Shown piece after piece: positions 36,352 through 45,553 of a stretch of DNA of 64,000 nucleotides. The notes beneath the pieces were generated by a model. It had not been told where the DNA came from and searched no databases. It was given only the letters and a program-made list of their open reading frames with translations. Source of the DNA: Gammaproteobacteria bacterium (GTDB lineage Bacteria > Pseudomonadota > Gammaproteobacteria > Xanthomonadales > Wenzhouxiangellaceae); NCBI GenBank assembly GCA_021772985.1, contig JAJFKX010000008.1, positions 62,001 to 126,000 of the forward strand. The letters run 5' to 3'. The position numbers and the translations under genes were made by a program. How positions within the stretch are numbered: position 1 is the stretch's first letter; each line of letters begins with the position of its first letter.

Positions 36352-38084
36352 TCGGGATTAAATCCTGACCAGCCGGGACCACGCACTACACGCCCAGGTG
36401 TTGCACCGGTATGCTCATTATTTTCCAATACCAGCTCACCATTGACCAATACATGCTGGACACCGGTTGAATACTGGTGCGGGTCAGAATAATCAGCGTG
36501 ATCGTGAATGCCGGCAGGGTCAAAAATGACAATGTCTGCATAATAGCCGGGTTTTAATTGCCCGCGATCACGGATTTTCAGGTTGCCTGCCGGTTGGGAA
36601 GTCAGCCGTCGGATGGCTTCAGCCAAACTAATCACATCTTGGTCTGCCACATAATTCCCGAGCAAACGTGAAAAGGTGCCATATGCGCGTGGATGAGCAC
36701 TGCTGCGCAGGAATACTCCCTGGTTAGCGTATGAACCCTCATCAGAGCCGAAGCCCATCCATGGTTGAGCAATTTTTGCTTTGACATTGTCCTCCGACAT
36801 CAAAAAAAAGACTGCACCGACCCGACTGTCATCTTCAATCACCAGATCCATCATGGTTTCTTCCGCTTCAGTGCCGCGCATAGCCATAACTTCGGCCAGG
36901 GTTTTTCCAGTTAATGGCTTTAGTGCTTCAGAGCGAAAGTCAATCAGAATGACATTTTCAGGGCCGCCAGCAGCCAGGTACAGGTTTTCCCAGGTATCGG
37001 TTGGGTTGCGCATTTCCTGGATAAGTTGTGTACGAATGACAGCATCTTTAAGCCTTTCCACCCAGGCATCATGTCCACCTTCCTGGACCCATGGAGGCAT
37101 GGCAGCATAAAGCCCGGTCGCGCCCGCTGTATAGGTATACATGTTGGCGCGAATATCCTGCCCTTGCTCGCGCGCATGATTAATCCGTTCGAACACTGCC
37201 GGCAGCTTTGACCAATTTTCTTTACCTGCAGCCTTCAAGTGATAAATTTCAGCCGGCGCACCACTGTCACGAGAAATTTGGATCAACTCGTCTACAGCCT
37301 CTAACAAACGATTGCCTTCCGAACGTATATGTGAAATGTAGGCACCACCGTATTCGGCTGCAACCCTGGCCAGGGCTGTTAATTCATCAGTTTCCGCATA
37401 AAATGCCGGCGCATAAATCAATGAAGAACCCACACCCAGAGCACCATCACGCATGGCCTGGTGAACCAGGTTCTGCATATTTTCCAGCTCGATGGTTGTA
37501 GGCGGCCTGTCTTCTCGTCCTACTTCGTGAATGCGTATAGTAGTAGCACCAACAAATGAGGCCACATTGGTAGCAATGCCTCGGTTTTCCAGATGCTCCA
37601 GGTATTCACTTAGAGTAGTCCAGGGAATCTCGTATTTGATATCGCCTTGCTGATCAAGCATCTCTGCGCGCATGCTTTCATTGAGCGGACCCATTGACCA
37701 GCCTTCACCAAATATTTCCAGGGTTACACCCTGTCGGATATCGCTTTGTGAGTGACCGTCTTCCAATAATGAAACGGTTGCCCAGGAGAGCATATTGATG
37801 AAACCCGGGGTCACAGCCAAACCTTCGGCATCAATGACTTTATCGGCGCTGGCGTTTCCAAGCTGCCCAATGGCGACAATTCGGTCACCATCGATCGCGA
37901 TATCCCCTAATTCCGGGTTATTTCCATTGCCATCATAAATTTGGCCGTTCCGAATCAGAATCTGATACTTGGCGGATGAAGGTGAGATTTGGTTGCTGAC
38001 ACTGGTTTGATCGCAACCATTGATAAGCACAATGGAAAACGTCATTGTAAGTATGGCAAACAGATTTATTTTATAGTTGTGCAT
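36348..38084 (-). CDS. D-aminoacylase-like amidohydrolase lipoprotein, HxH motif missing
   Basis: About 578 aa. From the ATG at 38084 it has a lipoprotein signal (LINGCDQ, lipobox Cys 24) and then an amidohydrolase domain: [35 protein letters not shown]. In N-acyl-D-amino-acid deacylases the next residues are a DxHxH-type metal motif. Here the sequence is INMLSW, and the Cys-containing GNCG segment is replaced by EIFGEGWS. Later ligands appear retained ([18 protein letters not shown]). The C-terminal amidohydrolase strand is normal ([13 protein letters not shown]). Metal content and activity are therefore uncertain. The stop overlaps the convergent MBL gene by 4 bp. No ribosome site supports the start strongly; the frame opens at 38159. 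Confidence 0.85.
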   Translation of the reverse strand: MHNYKINLFAILTMTFSIVLINGCDQTSVSNQISPSSAKYQILIRNGQIYDGNGNNPELGDIAIDGDRIVAIGQLGNASADKVIDAEGLAVTPGFINMLSWATVSLLEDGHSQSDIRQGVTLEIFGEGWSMGPLNESMRAEMLDQQGDIKYEIPWTTLSEYLEHLENRGIATNVASFVGATTIRIHEVGREDRPPTTIELENMQNLVHQAMRDGALGVGSSLIYAPAFYAETDELTALARVAAEYGGAYISHIRSEGNRLLEAVDELIQISRDSGAPAEIYHLKAAGKENWSKLPAVFERINHAREQGQDIRANMYTYTAGATGLYAAMPPWVQEGGHDAWVERLKDAVIRTQLIQEMRNPTDTWENLYLAAGGPENVILIDFRSEALKPLTGKTLAEVMAMRGTEAEETMMDLVIEDDSRVGAVFFLMSEDNVKAKIAQPWMGFGSDEGSYANQGVFLRSSAHPRAYGTFSRLLGNYVADQDVISLAEAIRRLTSQPAGNLKIRDRGQLKPGYYADIVIFDPAGIHDHADYSDPHQYSTGVQHVLVNGELVLENNEHTGATPGRVVRGPGWSGFNPD

Positions 38085-38627
38085 ATGGATGAATTGGTTG
38101 AGTTTTGACACGGTGATGCTGGTGGCTTTTATGGTAGGGAAATCCGAAAGGGTAACCACTGCATAATTTGTTGCCTCATTTCTGCCGTTGCTCCTAAGGC
38201 AGGCTGCATTGAGACGTTAATTTGATTCAGGGCGGTCATTCAGGACGACCATAACCTAGTCAAACCTGATGTTTCAAGTGCTATGTCATTCTTCGATCAG
38301 CGGTTGGCTATGCGACAGATTAGTGCTCAAAATGCAGTTATTGGTTTATGGTAAATGCGGTATGGCATACTGTGTGGCTACGTGCTTTTGGGTAGCTGTG
38401 AAGGTGGGCATGCTTGTAAGGTTACAATCGACGGTTTAGGTGTATTACTGGATTTATAATGCTGATAGCAGCGCCAATAAGGGACACATGGAATTATATA
38501 AATGCTTCTGTTTATAGGGAATTATTAGACAGGTTTCTTAACCCCAAGCTGATTCGTGAACGATATGCGAGCATAATGGTATGTTCCGAATGCTGCTGTA
38601 ATTGGAAAGTGCAGTTAATAAAATATA
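38085..38627. other. Divergent intergenic region upstream of the ECF sigma gene
   Basis: About 540 bp without a gene. It should contain the promoter of the aminoacylase-like gene (minus) and of the sigma factor operon (plus). A TATAAT at 38455-38460 is a candidate -10 element about 170 bp before the sigma start, but I see no convincing -35 at the right distance. No hairpin or known RNA motif stands out. Confidence 0.5.
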
Positions 38628-39239
38628 ATGGGTAATCATTCCATTAACAGTACAGATCAAGCGCCTGATGCTGTCGATAATCCTTCTGTTTTACTATCAG
38701 AACGAATTCATGCAGGTGATCGGTCAGCAGAAACCGAGCTGGTGCAACAATTTTTGCGCCCCACATTATTTATGCTCCAATATCGCTGCAAGAATCCGGC
38801 TCAGGCAGAAGATTTGGCGCAGGATGCCATGGCGATTGTGATATCCCACTTGCGTAAAAGCCCTTTGGAAAACCCCGGCGCCTTGCCTAAATATATCAGG
38901 CAAATTGCCATGAATCTGTTTATTGGTGAATATCGTAAACAGCAGCGCCAGCAAACCTCAGCAGACCAAACCACTATTGAACAGGCTGTGGCAGAACAAG
39001 CCAGCAGTTATGACAGTGTTGTTCAGCAACAGCGTGCGAGTGCGGTCCGAAGGGTATTGGCGGAGTTGCCAAAACAGCGCGATCGCCAAATTCTGCGATT
39101 GTTTTATCTGGCTGAACAAGATAAAGATGAAATCTGCAAGCGATTGAAACTCAGCAGCGCACATTTCGACCGGGTGTTGTACCGGGCCAAGCAGCGTTTA
39201 CGTAAACTGTATGTTCAAGAACAGAAGAAAAATGGATAA
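38628..39239 (+). CDS. ECF-type RNA polymerase sigma factor
   Basis: A 203-aa sigma-70 family protein with only regions 2 and 4. Region 2 is seen around residues 35-105 (AEDLAQDAMAIVISHLRK, core/-10 binding). Region 4 is around 145-200 (LAELPKQRDRQILRLFYLAEQDKDEICKRLKLSSAHFDRVLYRAKQRLRKL, helix-turn-helix for -35). It heads a four-gene plus-strand cluster with an anti-sigma-like membrane protein, a secreted protein and a TPR-CHAT protein. It probably drives their expression in response to an envelope signal. No ribosome site near the ATG is obvious. Confidence 0.93.
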   Translation: MGNHSINSTDQAPDAVDNPSVLLSERIHAGDRSAETELVQQFLRPTLFMLQYRCKNPAQAEDLAQDAMAIVISHLRKSPLENPGALPKYIRQIAMNLFIGEYRKQQRQQTSADQTTIEQAVAEQASSYDSVVQQQRASAVRRVLAELPKQRDRQILRLFYLAEQDKDEICKRLKLSSAHFDRVLYRAKQRLRKLYVQEQKKNG

Positions 39240-39393
39240 ATTTTTAGTATTTAATTCAAGCGATTAGACAGCAATGAAGCCACAATCACACAAGCGAACC
39301 GATAACAAGTGAGAGAAATTGTGGGCTCATCGCATTTAATAAGCAACACGGATAGCAAATAGAGATGGATCTCACTATTTATTGGGGTTGGTT

Positions 39394-40080
39394 ATGACTA
39401 ACACAGATCAACAACGGCGTATAGACGCTTACATACGCGGTAAACTTGATCCTAAGTCAGCCGCCGACTTCGAAGAGGAATATCTGCAGGATGCAGAGTT
39501 GTTGGCTGAGCTTGAGCTTGCCTATGCATTGAAGCAAGGGTTGCTCGATGAAGAGTATCAGCCAGAGATTGGTATAAGACCGGCATGGTGGCAAAAAGTA
39601 AGGAATAGCTTATTGCAACCGGCAGGGGCGTTTGTAGCAACTTCAGCGATTGTTGTTTCAACTCTGGCGTTCACGGTTTTATATCAAAGTCGTTCGGACC
39701 TGCTGATGGATCAGCAGGGCCTAACGGCGTTTCAACCCGATGTATCCATAGTGACTTTTTCACGCCTCCGGTCAGCACGCGAAAATACCGATTTCTCTGC
39801 AATCATATCGCCTGATCAGCTTACTTCGGGTTTAGCAATACTTGAATTTGAAATTGACTGGCCACCTAAGCCAGTATACCAAGTGAAGATTGCCGCGCAG
39901 GGACAAGGTCAGCAACTGGAACCAATTGTTGTCAGCGTTAAACCGGATGATCGTGGTTACTTGGTGCTAGCGGTACCAGCAACATACATGAAGGCGGGCG
40001 ATTACCAGATTTTAATTTCAACAGCAGATAATGAGGTGCCTAAGCAGGAGTTTTCCTTGCGTGTCAATCCAACATTCTAG
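39394..40080 (+). CDS. Anti-sigma-factor-like single-pass membrane protein
   Basis: A 228-aa protein. The N-terminal cytoplasmic part (about 1-70; TDQQRRIDAYIRGKLDPKSAADFEEEYLQD) looks like the helical anti-sigma (zf-HC2-like) domain, but has none of the zinc-binding His/Cys residues. One membrane helix follows (PAGAFVATSAIVVSTLAFTVLY, about 72-92), then a beta-rich periplasmic domain of about 130 aa (WPPKPVYQVKIAAQGQGQQ). Topology and position right after an ECF sigma gene suggest it holds the sigma factor at the membrane. The start at 39394 is preceded by GGGG. No standard anti-sigma signature was confirmed, so this is inference from layout. Confidence 0.72.
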   Translation: MTNTDQQRRIDAYIRGKLDPKSAADFEEEYLQDAELLAELELAYALKQGLLDEEYQPEIGIRPAWWQKVRNSLLQPAGAFVATSAIVVSTLAFTVLYQSRSDLLMDQQGLTAFQPDVSIVTFSRLRSARENTDFSAIISPDQLTSGLAILEFEIDWPPKPVYQVKIAAQGQGQQLEPIVVSVKPDDRGYLVLAVPATYMKAGDYQILISTADNEVPKQEFSLRVNPTF

Positions 40081-40108
40081 TTTATGAACGTGCCAATAAG
40101 GATTGACA

Positions 40109-40690
40109 ATGAAAATATGTACCTCTATCGATGTAATACCATCAGGTAATTCTGTCCGCACTGCTGTTATTGCAGGACTGATTAGCAGTTTAATTACCGG
40201 CAGTGCGGTATTTGCGGATGAAAAATTTGATCATAAAGCGTCGTGTGACGCTGGATTTGCGGATACCTGGATTATAGGTAAAAGTTGTGACCTGGGTGGT
40301 CATACGAATATTAAGGTGTATGACGCTATCAACATAGATTGTGATGCATCCAGCGGGAAATGGAGTGTTGAATTTTTTGAAGAACCGATAGGCGTCGGTT
40401 TGGACAATATGACAAGCAGTAACGCAGTGCGTTATCAGCTTTGTCCTGCCAATGGATACTTGGATTTTAATACTAAAGGTGAATTGGTATTACGGTGTAA
40501 TTTTTGGGAACCGGTAGACAATGTAACCAAACAATTGGAATTTGAAATGAGCTCACAAAACGGAATAGGTGTGGGTATGCGTGAAATACTATGGAAAGCT
40601 ACAGAGATAGACAATCCCAATGTTATTTGTGGAATTAGTGGACGCCCTGAAGGCGGCACCCGTGATACGGGTAATGCGAACAGCGCCTGA
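40109..40690 (+). CDS. Secreted cysteine-containing protein of the sigma/CHAT cluster
   Basis: Unrecognised protein of 193 aa. It has a signal peptide (hydrophobic VIAGLISSLITGSAVFAD) and a mature domain of about 155 aa with six cysteines (SCDAGF, SCDLGG, DCDASS, LCPANG, RCNFW, ICGIS), which could form three disulfides in the periplasm. It lies 28 bp after the anti-sigma-like gene and 29 bp before the TPR-CHAT gene, so it is probably co-transcribed. It could be a substrate, inhibitor or sensor for the CHAT protein; this is inference only. The frame opens 6 bp earlier with TTG, but the ATG at 40109 is the better start. Confidence 0.75.
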   Translation: MKICTSIDVIPSGNSVRTAVIAGLISSLITGSAVFADEKFDHKASCDAGFADTWIIGKSCDLGGHTNIKVYDAINIDCDASSGKWSVEFFEEPIGVGLDNMTSSNAVRYQLCPANGYLDFNTKGELVLRCNFWEPVDNVTKQLEFEMSSQNGIGVGMREILWKATEIDNPNVICGISGRPEGGTRDTGNANSA

Positions 40691-40719
40691 TTAACCAATA
40701 ATAACTATGGATAAAACTC

Positions 40720-43700
40720 ATGAATAATCAAACACGCAAAAAGTTATTCAGCTCTCGATACATTACTTTATTAATCGGCATATTGTTTTGTGCCGCCGCA
40801 CTGGGTAAAGATCAAGACAGCAAAAGGCTAATAGCAGGGGATACCTGGACTTTGCCAGTACCAGCTGGTAACGCAGTATTTGTACAAGTACAAAACAACG
40901 GTATCGATACCATTTCCAAAGCATTGGATGCTAATGGAGAAGTTCTCAGCCAAGCGGCCAGCTGGCGGGGGCGAGAAGGACGTTACCTGCTTGCACTTAG
41001 TGAAGATCAGGACACGGTACTGACTGTCCAGGTGCGCAGCACGGAAAAGCATACCGCAACCGGTGAAGTGATTATCAGTTGGTTGGATGAAAGCACGATT
41101 GCAGATACAGGTATTATGAGTGGCCTGCAATCCATAGCTACAGCGAGTAATCAACGGGTACAATATTTTTTGGGCGGTGATGATAACCGTTTACAAACAG
41201 CCCTGACATTCCAGTCGGCAATTAATCAGCTACAGAGTACTGAATATGCTGACTGGATCGGTGATATCTATTACGAAATAGGCAATATCAACCTTGAACT
41301 TGGGCACATGGATGCTGCTGCTGACAACTACTCGAGTGCTTTAGATGCATACCAGCGGCATAGCAATGATCGCGGTATTGCAGCTGCCTACAATGCGCTT
41401 GGATTGGCCGCCTCAGAGGTAGGTGAATCTGATCTTGCATTGGAATATCTGGACATGGCATTAGCTATTCGTATCACTATTCAGGATGTGTTTTATCAGG
41501 CGCAGACTTTGAATAACATTGGTTCCATAGAGCGTGATAGAGATAATTTTGCGAATGCTGCTGAGGTTTTGGAACAAGCACTGGTTTTGTTTGCGGGGAG
41601 CAGTATGCATTCAGTTGATCAGGTAATCTGGTCATCTGCGGAACAGATCGGCTCAAAAGGTGATTTGGCACAGGTCATTATTACCCTCAGCAATTTGGCC
41701 TTGGCAAAAACCTCCATGGGCGCTACACAGGAAGCTATTGATCTATGGCAAGCTGCGATGCGTTTAAACACTGAGATCAATCAACCGTTAATAGCGGCTC
41801 GGGCGGAGCACAATCTGGGACACGCACTACAAGAATTAGGGCGTCTTGATGAAGCATTGGCACATATCGATAACGCAGCCAGTGTTTTTGAACAGCACAA
41901 TGACGACTATTGGTATAGCCAGTCATTACAATCCATAGGAGCAGTGTACGCAGCTATAGATGAACTTGCTGATGCGACAACCTACTTCGAACAAGCCTTG
42001 TCTCTGGATAGTCAGAATCAACAGGGTCGGGCCAATATACTCAGACGGCTTGCCAGTGTTAATTGGCGCTTGGGCAAATTGGAGTTGGCTGGGGAGCAGT
42101 TTGCAGAAGCGCATGGCATTTTCATGTCTAATAATCAGAATGGTTCTGCTGCCATTGTCACCAGTGAACATGGACAGCTGCAATATGAGCTGGGCAATCA
42201 TGAGCAGGCATTAAGCAGTCAAAGAGAAGCATGGGCTACTTTGTCAGCTTTGGGAAATATACGCGAAGCAGCACGTGCGCAATCTCGTCTAGGTCAGATG
42301 ATGTTGCATGAAGGTGATACTGAAGAGGCTGAAACGACCCTGCAAGAAGCGCTTACAGGGCATCGTGCTGTGTTCGATGAACTTTATGAGTTAGATACTC
42401 TGACAGCACTTTCCCGCGCACAATATGGTCAAGTTTCTCTGGATTCTGCAAGATCAGCTACAGAATTAGCTAATAAGATACGGCTCCAGACACTGTCACC
42501 AGATTTACAAAGCAGTTTCCTGGCCAGTCGCAGGGGTGCTTTTGAGCAATATATCGATTTGCTGGTGGATAGTGGCAAAATCCGTGAAGCCTGGGTTGTC
42601 AGTGAACAAATTCGTGCGCGCAGTTTACTGGACTTGATACAGTCTGAAAATCATAGTGGTCGTGAGCTTAATCAGATTCGCGACGAGCGCGATGTGCTGT
42701 TAGCCAAATTGGCTGATTTATCGCAGGCAGAAGACCAAAGCCAGCTAATCGAGTTACGCCGTGAGATCGATATGCTGGAAGGTCAGTTGCGTGGTAACGA
42801 AAACATGCTGGCAAACATCAACTCCCCAATTGATACGCTGGCTATCCAGCAGCAGCTGGGTGATGAAGTGACCATGTTGAGTTATTTCGTTGGCAGTGAA
42901 AGCAGTCATTTATGGGCAATCACCGGCCAGCAGGTTCATCATTATCCATTACCGGCAGCCGCAGAAATTGCCCCGATCGCTACCGATTTGACCTACGCAT
43001 TGCGCAGCCATCGTCAATCCCGTAGTCGGATTGCCTATATGGCAGCTCAATTAAGCGAAATGGTGTTACAGCCGGCGTTGAATGATATTGATGGACGTGA
43101 GCTGGTGGTGATTGCTGATGGCAGCCTGCAGTTGGTGCCATTTGGTTTGTTACCTGTTGACAATAATGACACTACAGCATTGGTCGATACCACCACGGTG
43201 ACTTATAGTCCATCAGCCAAAATTTTTGATCTATTGGATGGTCAGCGCATGTCAGCCACTGCCAGTATTGTGGTATTGGCAGACCCGTTAGCCAACGATG
43301 GTAACCAGATCGCAATGTTGGATGATGTACAAGACAATTTCAGCAGCCCGCTCAATTTCACCGAGTTATTGGCAAAACGTACATTAAGTCAAAGTGCGGT
43401 CAATATTACTGCACTACCAGGCGCACAACTGGAAGCCGCAGCTATTGAAAATGCAGCCGAAGCAAGCGATAGCAATGGTTATGCTAACCAGGTAAAAGTC
43501 ATGACTGGTACCAATGCCAGCCATAAATTTGTGTCGAATGGCGGACTACAAGGCTATGGTGTTGTGCATTTTGCAACCCATGGAATAGTGGATGCAGATA
43601 TGCCGGAATTATCGGGACTGGTGTTGGCTAACAGTGATAGCGGACAAAGCATGTCCTATTTGCGGCCGCATGAAATTGCAGGCCTGAACCTTGATGCTGA

Positions 43701-44076
43701 TCTGGTTGTGCTTAGCGGTTGTGAAACCGGTATTGGCAAATCAGTAGGTAGTGAAGGCTTATTAAGCTTGAGTCGTCCATTCCTGGTGGCTGGTGCCCGG
43801 CAAGTAATTTCCAGCCTGTGGCAGGTTTCAGACCAGGCCACCGCGTTGTTAATGGAACGATTCTATTTTCACTTACTGCAAGAAGACAAATCCCCAGAAA
43901 TGTCACTGCGGATGGCCCAACAGTGGTTACGTGAACAACCACAATGGGATCATCCTTATTTCTGGGCCGGTTTTGTAGTGCAAGGTGGCCGCAGCATTGC
44001 CGAGCCTAACAGCCAGCTTGCTGATGTGGCTGACGATAAATCCCCACCCCTGACGCTCGTGAGTGCAGCGCTCTAA
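40720..44076 (+). CDS. Exported TPR-CHAT protein (caspase-like peptidase)
   Basis: A 1,118-aa protein with three parts. A signal peptide (about 1-28, ITLLIGILFCAAALG) precedes a beta-rich domain (30-125). A long tetratricopeptide array follows (about 145-600; repeats such as AAYNALGLAASEVGESDLALEYLDMAL). The C-terminal CHAT domain (about 720-1,100) has the catalytic dyad intact: His954 in HFATHG and Cys1001 in LSGCETG. A coiled-coil-like segment (DERDVLLAKLADLSQ...) links TPR and CHAT. CHAT proteins are caspase/separase-clan cysteine peptidases. The signal peptide means this one acts in the periplasm or at the cell surface. It is the last gene of the sigma cluster and is followed by terminators. 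Substrate unknown. Confidence 0.93.
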   Translation: MNNQTRKKLFSSRYITLLIGILFCAAALGKDQDSKRLIAGDTWTLPVPAGNAVFVQVQNNGIDTISKALDANGEVLSQAASWRGREGRYLLALSEDQDTVLTVQVRSTEKHTATGEVIISWLDESTIADTGIMSGLQSIATASNQRVQYFLGGDDNRLQTALTFQSAINQLQSTEYADWIGDIYYEIGNINLELGHMDAAADNYSSALDAYQRHSNDRGIAAAYNALGLAASEVGESDLALEYLDMALAIRITIQDVFYQAQTLNNIGSIERDRDNFANAAEVLEQALVLFAGSSMHSVDQVIWSSAEQIGSKGDLAQVIITLSNLALAKTSMGATQEAIDLWQAAMRLNTEINQPLIAARAEHNLGHALQELGRLDEALAHIDNAASVFEQHNDDYWYSQSLQSIGAVYAAIDELADATTYFEQALSLDSQNQQGRANILRRLASVNWRLGKLELAGEQFAEAHGIFMSNNQNGSAAIVTSEHGQLQYELGNHEQALSSQREAWATLSALGNIREAARAQSRLGQMMLHEGDTEEAETTLQEALTGHRAVFDELYELDTLTALSRAQYGQVSLDSARSATELANKIRLQTLSPDLQSSFLASRRGAFEQYIDLLVDSGKIREAWVVSEQIRARSLLDLIQSENHSGRELNQIRDERDVLLAKLADLSQAEDQSQLIELRREIDMLEGQLRGNENMLANINSPIDTLAIQQQLGDEVTMLSYFVGSESSHLWAITGQQVHHYPLPAAAEIAPIATDLTYALRSHRQSRSRIAYMAAQLSEMVLQPALNDIDGRELVVIADGSLQLVPFGLLPVDNNDTTALVDTTTVTYSPSAKIFDLLDGQRMSATASIVVLADPLANDGNQIAMLDDVQDNFSSPLNFTELLAKRTLSQSAVNITALPGAQLEAAAIENAAEASDSNGYANQVKVMTGTNASHKFVSNGGLQGYGVVHFATHGIVDADMPELSGLVLANSDSGQSMSYLRPHEIAGLNLDADLVVLSGCETGIGKSVGSEGLLSLSRPFLVAGARQVISSLWQVSDQATALLMERFYFHLLQEDKSPEMSLRMAQQWLREQPQWDHPYFWAGFVVQGGRSIAEPNSQLADVADDKSPPLTLVSAAL

Positions 44077-44089
44077 TGTAATCACACCA

Positions 44090-44154
44090 AGGCGGCTCCC
44101 CGCCGCCTCTGGTTAAGCGTCATTTTTAGCCCGCTGAACAGGCGGGCTTTTTTT
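44090..44154 (+). terminator. Double hairpin terminator after the CHAT gene
   Basis: Two hairpins in series: AGGCGGC/GCCGCCT (44090-44096 with 44102-44108), and AGCCCGC/GCGGGCT (44128-44134 with 44142-44148) followed by seven T. The second is a standard Rho-independent terminator that ends the sigma/CHAT cluster. Confidence 0.9.
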
Positions 44155-44233
44155 ATTGAAGGACTCCTGACGTAACTTTGCAATAGGGGGGCAATGCCAA
44201 GTATGCTCAGTGGCTGAATGACAGGAGAACTCC

Positions 44234-45544
44234 ATGACGACCAGATTTAAATTTCATCAATTGTTGCTTATCGGTTTTCTGATGATAACTTGTGCTCCGG
44301 TATGGTCTGCACAAGAGTGGTCTGAATTAGATCAATTAGCAGCTGATGCACAACAACAGGTGGTCAGCTGGCGACGGCATTTTCACAGCCATCCGGAGCT
44401 ATCCAATCGGGAGTTTGAAACCGCTATATATGTTGAAGCTGCATTGCGTGAAATGGGTATGGAAGTGGAAACAGGGATTGCACACACAGGCGTTGTAGGG
44501 TTGTTGAAAGGTGGTCAACCTGGGCCCATGGTCGCCATTCGTGCAGATATGGATGGATTACCAGTTACTGAACAAACCGGCCTGGATTTTGCTTCGACAA
44601 GCACCTCGGAATATCAAGGGAAACCGGTTGGTGTGATGCATGCCTGTGGACATGATACACATATGGCCATGGCCCTGGGAGCTGCTCGTGTTTTGAGTGC
44701 AGTTCGTGAACAGTTGCCGGGCTCGGTATTGTTTATTTTTCAACCTGCTGAAGAAGGCGCCCCATTGGGTGAGGAAGGTGGTGCAGAATTGATGCTAAAA
44801 GAAGGCTTGTTTGAGCGTTATCAACCGGAAGCTATTTTTGGAATGCATGTTGGTCTGAATGTGCCTGGTGGGCAAATGGCGGTTAGGTCCGGTCCGGCTA
44901 TGGCGGCGGTCGATTACCTGCAGATCAATGTATTGGGTGAGCAGACACATGGCGCAGCACCCTGGGCGGGGGTCGATCCGATTGTAGCCAGTTCACAAAT
45001 CATTATGGGGTTGCAAACCATTGCCAGCAGGCAACTCAATATTACCAAGGTGCCATACATTATTACTATTGGAAAGTTTGATGCAGGCGTGCGTAACAAC
45101 ATCATTCCAGACAGGGCGGAAATGCATGGCACAATCCGCAGTTTTGATGTTGGTATGCAAGATGATATTCATGCCCGGATTAAGCGTACCGCCGAAAGTA
45201 TTGCGGCCAGTTCAGGCGCTACTGCAGAGGTTACTATTACCAAACAATATCCGGCCACGGTTAATGATCCCGGGTTGACGGAACAAATGTTGCCAACACT
45301 GCAAAAAGTAGCTGGCGATAATCCTATCATTACGCCGGATCTGGTCACTGGTGCTGAAGATTTTGCGTTTTTTGCTCGGCAAATACCTGGATTGTATGTG
45401 TTTCTGTCGGCATCAGATCCGGATCAGACCGGTTTTCAGGCACCCAGTAACCATTCACCATTTTTTGATGTGCATGAGCCCAATATGGAGTTGGGTGTAA
45501 GAGCATTCAGTCATTTGGTGGTCGACTATTTACAGCAGCAATAG
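44234..45544 (+). CDS. Exported M20-family amidohydrolase/peptidase
   Basis: A 436-aa metal-dependent amidohydrolase of the M20D type (amino-acid N-acyl hydrolase, IAA-amino acid hydrolase or hippurate hydrolase-like). A signal peptide (LLLIGFLMITCAPVWSAQ) sends it to the periplasm. Motifs: WRRHFHSHPELSNREFET, AIRADMDGLPVTE, MHACGHDTHMAM (metal-binding Cys/His), FQPAEEGAP, GAEDFAFF and a terminal HSPFFDV. AGGAGA precedes the ATG. It lies 9 bp before the AddB-like gene but is functionally unrelated, so co-transcription may be incidental. Confidence 0.92.
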   Translation: MTTRFKFHQLLLIGFLMITCAPVWSAQEWSELDQLAADAQQQVVSWRRHFHSHPELSNREFETAIYVEAALREMGMEVETGIAHTGVVGLLKGGQPGPMVAIRADMDGLPVTEQTGLDFASTSTSEYQGKPVGVMHACGHDTHMAMALGAARVLSAVREQLPGSVLFIFQPAEEGAPLGEEGGAELMLKEGLFERYQPEAIFGMHVGLNVPGGQMAVRSGPAMAAVDYLQINVLGEQTHGAAPWAGVDPIVASSQIIMGLQTIASRQLNITKVPYIITIGKFDAGVRNNIIPDRAEMHGTIRSFDVGMQDDIHARIKRTAESIAASSGATAEVTITKQYPATVNDPGLTEQMLPTLQKVAGDNPIITPDLVTGAEDFAFFARQIPGLYVFLSASDPDQTGFQAPSNHSPFFDVHEPNMELGVRAFSHLVVDYLQQQ

Positions 45545-45553
45545 AACCAGCCG

